Below, one piece after another: positions 34,774 to 46,989 of a stretch of DNA of 64,000 nucleotides. Below the pieces are notes generated by a model. It was given only the letters and a program-made list of their open reading frames with translations. It made no database searches and was not told the DNA's origin. The stretch is from the NCBI GenBank assembly GCA_947034895.1, contig OX344762.1:21556760-21620759 (forward strand), given 5' to 3'. How positions within the stretch are numbered: the stretch's first letter is position 1; every line of letters starts with the position of its first letter. The position numbers and the translations under genes are program-made. Source of the DNA: Rhytidiadelphus loreus. Taxonomy: Eukaryota; Streptophyta; Bryopsida; Hypnales; Hylocomiaceae.

Positions 34774-35896
34774 CAAGTGAAAATGGCATTTTTGCATTCC
34801 CGAGGAAAAACATTTCACTCCTACCAACTTTGACACTATCCCTAGAGTTGGAAAATTGCTTATTTACTTTGAATTTTTTTTCATGAGATCGCTTCTATGT
34901 TAATAACATGTGTACCAAAATTGGAGGTCAAAAGATATGTAGAAATGGAGATATCCTAAATCTACCAACACATATATCCTCCATTAGCCTCAATCATTGC
35001 AAGGGGGCATAGAATGACACATATCAAGGAGCTTTGTACTACTAATTGACCTCCATTCTCCTTCAATAACTACCTTAGCTTTAACTCCCCTAGGTTTCTA
35101 GGGCATATTTGGCTATGTTGGACAATATCTTTTCCAGGGTTTTTAAATGGATTGAAATCGAGAGAGTTTGTAGGCTAATTGAGCATTCCAATAAGGCATA
35201 TTCTTCTCCATTCTTCACATAATTTGCGTCAATGAACAAGTGCACCATCTTCCACAAGCAATCTATGTGAAATTTTATGTATAAAATGAAGCAATTGGCT
35301 ATCATAGACCAATTCCACAAATCCTTAGCACAACGTCAATCTTTAGGCTTAAAGACAAGTTTCAACTTTTGCCCTCTAGCAATTGTGCGTCAAATCATTA
35401 AAGAAGTCCAACTGCTTTAAAAGTAGGAATTGTGTAACTCAATGAATAGCACTCATGTGCAGTTCTCCAAACATGAATTTGTCTAGAATTTTTTGTATGT
35501 CCTTATCATCATTCTCTCAACTATACATGTTGGTAGATTTAGAATAACTCCAATTTTGTAAGTCTTTTGACCTCCATATTTGGTATACATGTTATTAACA
35601 TAGTGATGATTTGAAGCAAAAAAATTCATGGTAAATAAACTAATTTTCAACCCTCGGGACAATGTCAAAGTTGGCAGTTCTCACAACTACACTATATTGG
35701 TAAATTTAGAATATCTCCATTTTTGTTAATCTTTTGACCTCCAAATTTGGTACGCACGTTATTAACATAGAGATGATCTCATAAAAACAATTATTGGTAA
35801 ATAAACAATTTTTCAGCCCTTAGAATAGTGTCAAATTGTCAAATTTAGTAGTAGTGAAGTTTTTTCTTAGAAATGCCAAAATGCCATTTACACTTG
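34774..35896 (-). mobile_element. Decayed Tc1/mariner element
   Basis: Ends CAAGTGAAAATGGCATTTTT and its inverse (…AAATGCCATTTACACTTG), each flanked by TA (34772-34773 and 35897-35898), give a 1.12-kb element. On the minus strand about 35255-34977 encodes the C-terminal end of a Tc1/mariner transposase in broken frames: EDGALVH…KLCEEWRR, then SLDFNPFKNPGKDIVQHSQ, NLGELKL, and the closing MIEANGGY. These match the familiar QDGAPxH, SPDLNPIENLW and ANGGxTKY signatures. Stops and changed catalytic text show it is dead. On the right side the subterminal block is duplicated in tandem (about 35510-35660 and 35690-35830). Confidence 0.85.
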
Positions 35897-38120
35897 TACC
35901 ATGCTCTACATTTGAAATCCCTACATGTATGATCCACATAAGCAATTCAATTTTTTCAATTTGTTGATTTTGGATATATTTATCTTACATTGCTTCAAAG
36001 TTCAATGGTTGGTGCAACATCCTCTAGAGCATGACAAAACTGTTAGTGACAAGTGTTAAGATTGTTGGACACTAAAATGTTGAAAAATATAAAATTCTCA
36101 CTACTAAATCACATCTACTTGTGATTTACAAAACTTACAAATAAAAACATTTCATATTATTTAATTCTTTCACACCTAAATTGTTTTTTGAAATCTGCAT
36201 ATTTTTGCTTATATCTTAGTACAAATGTTAATATTAATATTATATACTTCAATTTCATCTTCATCAATCGATCATAAAGAAGGTTATCTTCTAGTGGTTC
36301 AAGTATTATTTTAGATGAATGAAAAGTTATTTGGACTAAATTGTATCCTCAAACACTCTATTCATCATCCCGTTCATCATACTTAATATGGACTTTAGAG
36401 AAATTTCAAGTGTGGTTACCATGGTAATCACACCTAAAATCAACCTTTTAATTTCAATTTGTAACACAACATTTGGGCATGGAAGAAAAAATCATTAATT
36501 TTTTTTATACATTAGCAAATGCTTATGAAGCAAATTGTGAGTGATTCCATGAATTTTGGAGGCATAATAATGTTCAAAGGTGAAGGTTATAAGAAGCCAG
36601 AAGTGTAGCCTAAATGATCCAAAATCCATCCTATATATACAAAAAATAAATCTTTACAAAGGTATTCAAAAAGTCATTGTATGTTTTGGTTTGTACATTT
36701 GTACTTCTTTTTGGTCCATATTATTTTTTATAGATTACATTTCAAATCTTGTTAAACTTTGTACTTTTCTAGAATGACAACAAGTTTGATCATCAATATT
36801 TTTGACATTGGTCAATTTTTGTCAAAAGTCAAGGACTTGGTCAATGACTTCAAATATCATTGGATGCATGTATCCAAAATTGGTTTTGAAATTAAAGACA
36901 CTAGCAAACATACTATGACTTTTCAAATACAATGGCTCTCAAAAAATTTCGTAGACTTATAAATATTGTCATAGCTAAGTGAGGAATTAGAAATTTGAAA
37001 CAAAATTTGGATGTGTTATTGTATAGTAACACAAATGCATAAATTAAAATTTCAAAATTTTCAAACAATTTTTGAATATTTTATAATTCAAATTTGTTGG
37101 TGAAAAAAAATTTCAATGGAAGTAAATTTTTTTCCAAGATTCTTTAGTAAGTGAAATGAAAATTCTTTTAGAAATTTTTTATAAGATTTTTTCAAATTTT
37201 ATTGAATTCGATATTATTGACTAAAATATAACTCCAAATCTTTGCAATTTTCATAATTTACTCCAAAAATTTGAAGTTCTTTTGTGGAAAACTTAAAAAG
37301 TGAACAAAATATTTATATATTATTTTTCATAATTTTTTTGGAGATTTTTAGACTGAATTATGAGAACCATAAAAAATTTAGAGTCATATTTTAGTCAATG
37401 ATAAGTCACACAATAAAATTTTGAAATTTGTAAAAATTCTTCCAAGAATGTTCCAAAAAGAATTTCCCACTCATTTTCTAAAGAATATATATTTTTAATT
37501 ACTTCTGTAGAAAGTTTTTTTTTTTACTAAAATAATAAATTTAACTAAATTCTTAAAAAATCTCAAGAATATTATTTTAAAATTTTAAAAATAAATCCAT
37601 ACAAGTGTCTCCTTTGTATCCTTATTACTTCATATTTAAAATTTATTTATTTGAAAGTGACAATTTTTGAAGTGAATGAATACTTATGATAGCCACTATA
37701 CTTCAAATATGACGACAATTTTCAAGCAAGAATATACATTGTAAAAAGATTTCACCAAGAGCAATCATTTACGTCTCCTCCATCTCCACATTGACCCAAC
37801 TCCACCTTGTCATAGTACTTACCATTTTGGTTACAAAATTAATCTTCAAGATTAATCTTCATATTTCATTTTCCATCCAATATGAAGAGCCAACAATCCA
37901 AAAGAGTACTGGCTCATAAGCATTAACCCTCAAAGAACTCAAAATGTTTGGATTCTTGGACCAACAGGTCCATTCTTTGTTTCTCCAATGGACATTCAAG
38001 TCATCCAGCGTCCGGTCAGTCGCTTTTCTTTCCCACAGGTACTTCTCGTCGCCTGAAGTGCACCTCAGAAATTTCCTGGATGGGAATGTACCAAGTGAAT
38101 TTCTACTTGCTACATTGGTT
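35897..38120. other. Extremely AT-rich intergenic DNA
   Basis: Mostly A/T runs with no credible gene; ORFs at 36580-36962 are low-complexity. From about 37790 the sequence becomes more balanced. Near 37940-37995 it resembles 54945-55000 (CATTCT(C/T)TGTTTCT, AAGTCATC), suggesting another diverged dispersed repeat. Confidence 0.35.
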
Positions 38121-39068
38121 TGTGCATGTGCGGAGACTCTCCCACAGCACATGTAACTTACAGTAGAAACAAGAGAATCAGGCAGTCTCTCCTACGAATA
38201 GATATAGTGAAGTCAACAAATAGAGAACTTCTGAACACCAGCACTTCTTCCGAACTTTATGCATGCACGACATCAGAAACTGCAGTGATCGCATCGGAAT
38301 GGTCTCTTGAAAAAGGTGCCGGTTAGCCAATACTTACAAAGGCACACCGCTAGCTGCGAATATATTTGCAGCGGGAGAGTGAAGGATAAAACGATAATCA
38401 CGAAATGGCGATCAATTCATGCCACTGCCCAGAATGGACAGCTGCACTGTGCCCTCCAGGAACGCAGGCATAACCCCTCGTCAAAGAAAAACATGAAACG
38501 AGAAGAGCATCTCCAGATAGATAAAATTCAAAAGCCTGGTATTGTATCCGGCTTCGCTTCAATTAAAAAATGCCCGAGAGGCCAGAGTGTCCATTAACTG
38601 TTCTCCTCTCGCTTATAAAATCAAAGAATCTTTACTTGGCCTAGATTGCTGGCAATCATGAGGAAGCCAAGAGACCTCCATACTAGAGCACAGAAACCTG
38701 TGCAATGTACCTGAGTGGCTGTTGGCAGAGAGAGTCTGTTGGCGATGCTTGCATATTCAGAAGCAAGTCTACACGAGACTTTGCTGTTTTAGTTCATCAC
38801 TGATATATTATGGAATCTGGTTTGATGGGGATTCAGGGAGGGAGAGGGGGTTTGGGCTACCTACTGGCACCTAAAACTGGTGAAACATACTGGAAGTCAG
38901 ATGCTTGCTACTCTTGAATTAAAATGGCAGTAAAGAGTTACCGGTCGCTCATGAACCCGCCTCCGACATAAATTGCGTCCTGTAAGAGATGAATGTTAAT
39001 GAATAAGGTACGACAATACCTTGAGCTTCTATTCCTACTACAATCCAGGGCACCACGATCCAGGAGTG
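38121..39068. other. 3' flank of the guanylate kinase gene
   Basis: Bases just below 39069 are presumably 3' UTR of the kinase gene on the minus strand. ORFs at 38120-38326 and 38307-38597 overlap, have no motif, and I do not call them genes. A 14-base AGAGCATCTCCAGA string near 38505 resembles a MITE end without a partner. Confidence 0.3.
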
Positions 39069-40838
39069 TTACGAAGAAGCAGAAATTCCTTTAGCTCTCG
39101 GAGACCCCGTTGCTGAGTGCATACCGACCAAAAGATCTGATGAGGTCAGAATGCTGTAGTTGCCAGGCATAGAACCCGAAAGTTTCATCACGCCATTCGA
39201 CTTTGACTGATGAGAACCGTTTAAGAACAACCCGTTGGTTCGCGGAGATCCAACCGCATACCTGCCATACACACAGCAAATAAGGACGAGAAAATAGAAA
39301 AACGAAATTAAGGTCGAAGAACAACAAACCGAGAATAGTCAAACTAGCACTAGGACATGCCTGACCAATTCAAGGAGAATACTCTGTTTAAGTGGGAGAT
39401 ATGAAGCAGTTTCCATTTAACAACTTACTCATGAACATTCGTCGATGACCCATTCTCAGAAGAAGAAAAAACATTTGATAGCACCTTCGATCCATTTACT
39501 GCTGCACAACAAAAGATCGTTCATTAGCTTCCGCATTTCACCAAGACGGGCTAAAAGAAAGCCTCAAAAAACAGAGGGACCTAATTTGACAAGCCATCTG
39601 CTACTCCAAGCAGATCCTGGAATCTCAGAATAGTGAGATGTGAGGGGGGGAGCATCATACGATGTTTGGCAGTGCCATTGAAACGGGCAGATGCGGCCGG
39701 ACTGCCGAGACCTAGCAAGGCCTGCAACATATGACAAAACAAAAAAAATCTACTTTGAAACTGAAAAAGCTGCAAAAGCAACATGGGGAACACAAAACGA
39801 AGATAAAATCTCCTCTAAATTTGCAGAAGTTGTACGCCCGATCGCCAAACAAACTATGCGCAGTTCATAAATTTGCGAATGTGGTTGCAGAATGCGTACC
39901 TTCAGATCTTCGTAAGCTTGATCCAAATTGGCATTCACAAGGATGTGATCAAACAGAGTAACATCCTTAGCACGCTCAAGCTCTTGCTTCGCGCCTCTCA
40001 ATCGTTTCTGAATTTGCTCCTCAGTCTCCGTGCCTCTGAGAATCAGTTGTCCAGACATATGGGTGTTAATACGTAGGCTTCTACATACAAGGCACGGTCA
40101 CCAACACTCGTTCTCCGAAACCATGTCACGATTAGGTCTGCAGTGCAGGTAGGAACTAAACAATACAGACCCTCTGTTTACGTCTCTGTTGAGTATACGC
40201 TCAACAACACAGAGTATCCAGTCTGTAGCCCATAACCCGATGAGTGCTTTCCGAGGAAGGTCGCAGCAACGACTCACCTTCCCCGAAGACGTCTCTCAAG
40301 CTCCTCCTCCTCAGGAGCTGGAGGCTTGATAAAAATATAAGTCGCCTTCAAAGCGCTCCTCCGCACGAGTTGAGCCCCTTGGACGTCAATGTCCAGGATG
40401 CAGATCTGCCATGCGGGAAGAAAAACAAACACATCAGCCAACACAGCGCCTGATCGAGATTATCGGTTGCACCAAAACCAAAAAGCAAGCACTGGCACCA
40501 AGCGTCGACATCCAACGAGTGCATACCTTGCCAGCGTCAGCAACAGCCTCCACCGCCGCCCAGCTGGTCCCGTACAAGTTGCCATGGACTTCAGCCGACT
40601 CGAGGAATTTCCCGTCCTTGATTTCTTGCGCCATCACGGAGCGCGAGGCGAAGTGGTAATGCACACCATCTATCTCCTTCACGCGGGGGTTGCGCGTAGT
40701 ATGGCTCACGGAGAATCCGAACTTCTCCGGAAAATCTTTCATCAACTTCCCAATTAGCGTGCCCTTGCCCACCCCCGACGGTCCACAGATGACCACAGGC
40801 TGCGGTGGCTCCGCCACCATCACAGCCTTCATCCCCAT
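39069..40838 (-). CDS. GK: Guanylate kinase, complete six-exon gene
   Basis: Phosphorylates GMP to GDP with ATP, feeding GTP and dGTP synthesis. Exons on the minus strand, all with GT-AG borders and consistent phase: 40838-40527, 40405-40278, 40035-39900, 39721-39661, 39501-39429, 39261-39069. They total 903 nt, 300 aa. P-loop GPSGVGKGT at 19-27; GMP-binding SHTTRNPR at 45-52 with DGVHYHF at 57-63; DIDVQGA at 109-115; lid motif [15 protein letters not shown] from 145. The core ends near residue 192 (EDLK), followed by LLGLGSP and a Ser/Gly/Asn-rich tail of about 100 residues containing GSPRTNG and GSPRAKG. The N-terminus has no obvious transit peptide, pointing to the cytosolic/nuclear plant form. 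The exon 5 acceptor could lie 3 bp further in (CAGCAG), changing two residues to one. The family is certain; the exact tail depends on my splicing. Confidence 0.95.
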
Positions 40839-41760
40839 GATAAAAAAAATACCAACACCTACTAAAACACAAAGAACAATCCCCTTGCCCTAACTTCCCA
40901 CCGCCTTGGAAAGGGGGAAACGAAAAGCCCCCAAAACAGAGATCCCTTCTCACATCCACCAAAACGAATGCCGCCACACAGACACGAAATCGACTGCGAA
41001 ACTCTCAACACCCCCAACTCAAGACCAAATAGATCCTAACGTATGACTGTCCTCAAGATGAGTATAGCGCTTGCGTCGTGAACCCCGCAGCCCAAATAGA
41101 CGACGACGACGACGACAAACCCAAGTGGACTTGCACGGCGGCCAACCTTTCCCAGACAACCCAGCCAGGGGCAACCCAAGGCAGTTACCGATGGGCTCCA
41201 CGCAAAAGTCCGTCCCAACGCGGACACAAGGAGCGAGGACGAAAACAGGAATCTATACACCTCTCTCGTCCCGCTCGTTGTCACCCTCTACAGACACAAG
41301 TCTAAGATAAAAACTCGCATCTGAAAGCAGAAGTGCACCACAACGAAGTTTACTCTCTCTACATACCAACAAGTTTGACTATACTGCGCGGGTGTACCGG
41401 CAGAAGTGTGCCACACGAAGAATCAATGAAGCCTTGCCTTGGGCTTGGACCACCGTCGGCTTTTTCTTCTGGGTCTCTTTCCGTCAGGCTTCCGATCCTG
41501 GCGAGACGAGGGTTGCTGGCGTGGTGACTCGAGTGGTCTCGCAAGTAGGGAGCGTGACCAGCGCCACGGTCGCGGCGGTTTCGTGTTGCGCCTTTTTTTT
41601 ACTTTTTTTTTACTTTTTTTTACTTTTAAAAACCTTTTTTAACCCTTTTTTCCCATTTTGTCGCCGCCCCCACTATCCCACCTCCCTAGTCCCTAGGGCT
41701 CGGTAAGGCAGCACTAGGGTTCCTCTTTTGTTGACTCTCTTTAGTGGTCCCTTTCTTTTA
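40839..41760 (-). promoter_or_regulatory. Upstream region of the guanylate kinase gene
   Basis: Balanced composition, unlike the AT-rich DNA beyond 41800, as expected for a 5' UTR and promoter. Contains a GAC trinucleotide run (about 41099-41116) and a striking pyrimidine-rich block of T8-9 runs separated by AC at 41590-41660. ORFs on both strands here overlap and have no motif. Confidence 0.35.
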
Positions 41761-42924
41761 CTTCGCTGACATACGTGTCGTGTAAGGGGGATTCCCTTAG
41801 TCGCTAACTTACAAACTCCCTCCACGTTGGCATCTTTCCCAAGTCATGTAAGGTATACAACCTATTTTCGATAATGTTAAGCATTTTAGCATATCCGCTT
41901 GAGCAATGGTGAGGGGATAATTTTCTTTGGTCAAGGAATATAAATAATGAAGATTACACTATTTTTTGCAAATTTTTCAGCCAATTTGGAATTGGTAGAA
42001 TTTAAGGAAGTGTAGATTATAATCCAACTAATAATTGCTGTCTAGACAAATCTATTCCCCCAAAGCACAAAAATATTGGTCTTAGCAACTTCATTAGGAA
42101 TCAATGTGTTATTTGTCACACAGTAATGAAGCCCCTTGTCAACATCATATTTCCCTTGTTCATGAAAATAGGTCACACTATTTTGTGCAAATAGGGCCCA
42201 AGTCAGAAATAGGTCATATACCTTGTGCAACTTTAGTAGCTCCGCTCTTATTTGGTTTAGTTTGGTTTCTAAAAAGTCATCATTATGGTTTATTTGTTGT
42301 GGAATAATGAAAATTTTCTTGGAAACCTTTTTATACTAGAGTTAACCATAGAATTCTCTCCAATTTGTACAAGGACTATTCAAGATTGGTTTAACTACAA
42401 ATAGTGTAAAAGTAATTTGTTAAAACACAACAACAAATCAATCTAAAAGACCTTAGTTTTTGGTGCTTCAAAGAGTTGTGTCTTCTATTTTTCTCTAACA
42501 TCTCAAACTCCAATTTCTAGTCCTTCATTTCATGCACTTTGCAATTAACACTATTGAGAAAGACGAGTTCTAGAGAACATTCAAAAGTTAGTTGAAAATT
42601 AATTAAGTTGTACTTTATTTGAATATTTCAATCTAAATGATCTAGAAATGTCCTAAGATGTTTCCAAGACAACATAATGAAGTCTTTATATCATTTTAGG
42701 TTTAGATTGAGACAATTCTAAAAGATAGATAGATAAAAACTCCCGTCTTCAGAAGCAAGACCAGCATGAATAAAGTGTCTCTTCGTAATGACAATGAGCT
42801 AATGTCCAATGGATCAAGAGCCATTGATGCAGAACTACTCTCTCCTTTCGAGAATAGACACTTTTAGTTACCAATAACCAATTTAAGTAACTTGATTTTG
42901 AGGTGATTCAAATTTTACATTTGT
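41761..42924. other. AT-rich spacer, no gene
   Basis: A 62-codon minus-strand ORF (42042-42230) looks somewhat protein-like but has no motif. No transposon ends found. Confidence 0.3.
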
Positions 42925-42931
42925 TTATATG

Positions 42932-44095
42932 TATTTGTTTTTGTTTTGTTTTTTGTTTTGTATTGTTTTATTTTATTTTATTTTATTTTAATCTGTAGGG
43001 AGAGGTTGGTTGTTTTCAATTCTTCTTTTATGTAGAATGATTGATCCAACATATTATATGGCAACGGTGTTGATTGTTTTGAAAGTGTGTTGCAGAGCAA
43101 TTTTAGGTAATTTCAGGTTGGTTTCAAGTAGTTTTATTGAAGGAGCATGTGTTGTTCCTCTAGCACCTGTTGTAATGACAATGAGTGGATCTACATTCCA
43201 ACCTAGGGTCATGATGCTATTAATTAGTGGTTGGTATTTTTGCATTTTAGCATCTATTGTTATTTGTGAAAATCTGTTGTTAGTGTATGTAAATTCTATG
43301 AATTGAATGGTGAGATTGTTATCCGAGTGTGTTGGTGGAGTATTTTGGTAGAGAAGTCCTTTAACACATAAAATATCTGGTTTGAATCTAGCGTTACAGT
43401 GGCATCGTTGTTGGGTACAAGAACAAGGGAGAAGCCATTTGGGGACTGTATTTTCTGGTGGATTGTCATAGAATATATTTGCGTTCATGAGGGTATAATG
43501 TTTGGTTGGTTTGGTGGATATGAGTAGTTTTCTCAATTCCCATACAACTTTATTATGTTTTTTACTCTGAGGGCATGGATATGCTGTTGTTTACATTTGA
43601 GAAGTACATGGAGCCATGTGTCAACATCTTGGGAGTTGCATACTGAACATGCGATTGATAAAAATCTGGTTATGCCAAAAAATAATTGTTTTCTTGCATT
43701 TCCCATGTATTGGCCAGTTCGAAATTTTAATAAGCACGTTTTTTGTGGGTCTGTAATGCAAGGGTTAGACCAAAATTCATTGGACAGGATGTTATCTATG
43801 TCGGGGTTAAGTGTCCATTTACTTATATTAGAGAATCGTTGTGACAATAGTTATAGATTTTTATCACGATCATGCTTCTTGATATATGTTTTGAGGCATC
43901 TGACAGGGCCTTTATCTGGATGATGGAAGGGACTTGGCCATTCATCTTTTTGGTAATAAAAAGGCATAGTGTGTGCAAATTCGTATGATTTTGAGGCGAA
44001 TTTGTATTCTTTTGATGTACCCATTTTAGCAAGTTTGTTTGCTCTTTCATTGCCATTTATATTAATATGGGCTTTAATATGGACAATTCTAAAAT
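42932..44095 (-). mobile_element. 5'-truncated LINE, 3' end with RNase H and zinc-knuckle parts
   Basis: Read on the minus strand. From about 44095 there is the end of an RNase H domain (RIVHIKAHININGNERANKLAK). Next comes a spacer ending near 43860, then the region typical of the reverse-transcriptase zinc-binding tail: KTCLLKFRTGQYMGNARKQL, then CSVCNSQDVDTWLHVLLKC (CxxC…H…C). Downstream (43536-43054) is a further domain ending GWNVDPLIVITTGARGTTH and IALQHTFKTINTVAI, known to me from the C-termini of some plant and algal LINEs. The 3' end is an A-rich tail made of TAAAA units (42990-42932). Frameshifts and stops make it dead. No target duplication found. Confidence 0.8.
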
Positions 44096-45067
44096 ATTGA
44101 AGTTATTGTAAGTAGAATAGAGTTAAGTTTTGTTTTTCAAGGACATAAAAGTAAAATAATAAATTTTAATGTAAAATCTTATATGTATTATAAGAAATAA
44201 ATTGAAAATAAATCAATTTTTTTTTGTAAATAATGTAAAAGGACTTGACAATATTCTATAAAATAATTTTTATATTCCAATTTACATGAAGTGTCGTGAA
44301 GATAATAATGCAATGTAGATTGTAGTATTAGAAGTAGCACATGTGCATCTACAACAATTGCCTCACATATTAGCACCTTGAAAGTCTTTGAAAAAGCCCC
44401 AAAACAATGTTTGACATAGTATAAATATTGCCATGTGCATCAAAACTTAGACAATGGCAAATTTTGGATGAAAAATGTACAATTAATGCTTGGACCTACC
44501 TTTAGGTTCTATTTGCTATTGCAAACAAGGAATTTTTGTCATGATTGACAACTCCTCTAATACCACTTTTTCTTTTACAATTGGTACATTAATGTGTTTA
44601 ATTGTAGAGATTCCTATTTTTTTTGCACATTATGAGATTTGTAATTGTTTGGAAGATTATATAGTTGCATAGGGGGGATAATATCCAACACTGTACACAA
44701 GTGATGTCTTTTAGAAGTAATGAGTTCTATTGCAATTTTAGAAATATTTTAAATGTTTGCCTATGATGTATGTAGAGATGGTTTATCACTTTCAGAGAAT
44801 GTTCATACCATTTTCAAGGGAAACTTTGAAACTCTTTCTATTTGGATACTCCAATTTGTCCTATTAGTGAGGGTAAAAATTAGTATTACTAAAAAATTCA
44901 ATTTGGGTGGAATTAGTATAGTAAAATTTCAGCCTATACTAAATTAATTGCCAGCATGAATAGGATAATTCAACTTAGTACCAACATTATGAAAATGTAC
45001 ACTTTAGGCCATATTTAGACCTTTATATTGATATTATAGTGTTGATTATTGATATACCTCTAGACAA
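44096..45067. other. AT-rich spacer, no gene
   Basis: Low-complexity A/T sequence. ORFs at 44490-44672 and 44753-44947 are short and uninformative. Confidence 0.3.
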
Positions 45068-45148
45068 TACTTTGAATTTGGTATTCCTATTCCGTACTTT
45101 GAATTTGGTATTCCTATTCCGTACTTTGAATTGGCCCCCTATTCCGTG
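45068..45148. repeat. 27-bp tandem repeat, three copies
   Basis: TACTTTGAATTTGGTATTCC followed by TATTCCG is repeated at 45068, 45095 and 45122; the third copy diverges after TTGAATT. Confidence 0.88.
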
Positions 45149-45800
45149 CCATGTAAATTTTGTATTTCTTCATCTCTCCTAGCTAATTTAGAGTCCGATT
45201 GCAAATATGAATTCAAAATTTGCAACTTTATCATAGGTGGCAAATAAAAAAAATTAGTGTTTTTTTCAAGTATGAAATACAAGGCAATAAGGTGGTCAAT
45301 CCTCCTTATCTCTTCAATCAACTCGGTGTAAAAGACTGGAGTGAACCACCACCCTTGTTCATCGGGGTGGATTGACCCCCTCGCTCGACCTTACCAGGGG
45401 TGCATGTAAAAAAAAAAGCCTCCTATTTTGGGCCGTTCTAAGGTATAATCTTGACCTCTTTAAACTAATTTGGGGTCTTTGATCGTAAAAATGAATTAAA
45501 ATTTTGCAAATAAATTCATGTGCAGAAAATAAATAATTCCAGGGTTTGCCCACAGGGCGAAGCGAGGGGGTCAATTCACCCTGGCCCCCTCGTTTGTCCT
45601 CCTGAAATCATTTTAAAAGTGCATGTAAAAAAAGGCCCCCCTGTTTTGTGCTAGATTAATTTAACTTCTCGGTCTGTTTGTACTAATCCGGGGCCTCTGA
45701 TTGCAAATATGAATTCAAAATTTGCAAATTCTATCATGCGTGGCAAATCAAAAGTTTCATCATTTTTCCCCAGGGATAAAATTGGGGCACTCCTCCCGTG

Positions 45801-46278
45801 TAAAGAGGGCCTCCGTAATAAAAGTTCCGGGGTTATTATAGTATGCGGGAGACGTGTACTTGTCGCCGTGTCGCCGTGGGATTGGAAGGCAACGGTGGGC
45901 TAATGGGGAGTGCCAGGTGCTGAGTACAGCTAAACTGGGGTTGTTGCAGAGCTGTTTCAGTTGGCAAAATATTCCCCTCAGGCAAGAAAGATTTAAAGTT
46001 AGTATAATTAATTAACTTACTAGAAACTACAGTGCTGTACTGGAAAGAAAGTGATAAATAATATTCTTCCGTGGCACCCGCCAATGGAAGAGGCTTTACC
46101 AATTACCACTGGCAGACGGAAGTGAGTTTCTTTAGGTTTAATATTTGTAACTTAACTTACACAACAGGGAACTCCGTCTATTCCAACTGACATGACGGAT
46201 TTGTGTGACAGAGATTGGATAAGGTAGACTTACCTCAAAGTAACACTGATTCAAGATTTGCAGATCTCGAGGCTCTCA
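45801..46278. other. Spacer, no gene recognised
   Basis: Overlapping ORFs at 45709-45903 and 45836-46102 on opposite strands carry no motif. Confidence 0.3.
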
Positions 46279-46382
46279 GAGCATGCCCACCAGTCATGCA
46301 AAACGGATGGCTTGCAAATTGAATGGCCCCGGATTTTGCAAGCCAAACCACCCCGCATTTTGCAAGACGGGTGGTGATGCTC
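46279..46382. mobile_element. 104-bp Harbinger-like MITE
   Basis: Left end GAGCATGCCCACCAGTCATG, right end the inverse of GAGCATCACCACCCGTCTTG; both continue into GCAAAA. The flanking triplets are TCA (46276-46278) and TAA (46383-46385), one change apart, compatible with a TNA target duplication of the PIF/Harbinger type. GAGCATCTCC-like ends are common in plant MITEs of this class. Non-coding. Confidence 0.65.
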
Positions 46383-46633
46383 TAAGGTGGAAGAACCCAA
46401 AACCGTTAATATAAGCAATTCAGCATAGTTGGAAACACCTTTTTCTTTAAAATGATATTTTTTAGTGTTTTAGCAGGTGAAAATCATGAATACTCAAAAA
46501 AAAAATTAGAATTTTCGGTTGCGGTATGTAATTTCTATGATTTTTTAAAGTGTTGGCTCTCTAAACCACTAAAATTGTCACATAGGTGGATCCTAGATTG
46601 AAATTTGCAAATACCAATAATCAAGGAATGAGA

Positions 46634-46701
46634 GTTTAGTAAGTGTCCTTCAAATGCACCAATGAATTAGATGTAAGCATTTGAAGGATACACTAACTAA
46701 A
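46634..46701. repeat. Short imperfect inverted repeat
   Basis: TTTAGTAAGTGTCCTTCAAA at the left pairs with TTTGAAGGATACACTAACTAAA at the right across a spacer of about 20 bp. It could be the remnant of a MITE. Confidence 0.5.
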
Positions 46702-46989
46702 GTCTATGAACACATTTAGAAGTTTAGGTGCCTTCACCCCCAGTGACTAGCTCCCACAGGTGCTAACCGGTGGCCAAGATTTGCCAGAATTCAGACAAAG
46801 GTTTGTGATGCAAGTTGCATTTACCCCGGGGGAAAATGTAATTTTTTAATATTTTTTGTGCACTTTAAAAATAAATAAATTGAATTCATATTTGCAATTA
46901 GAGACCCCAAATTAGCTTGGAGTGATCTATAGCATATCCTAGACACAGTTCAAAACAGGGGGCTTTTTTTCTCTCTGCCACAATACATG

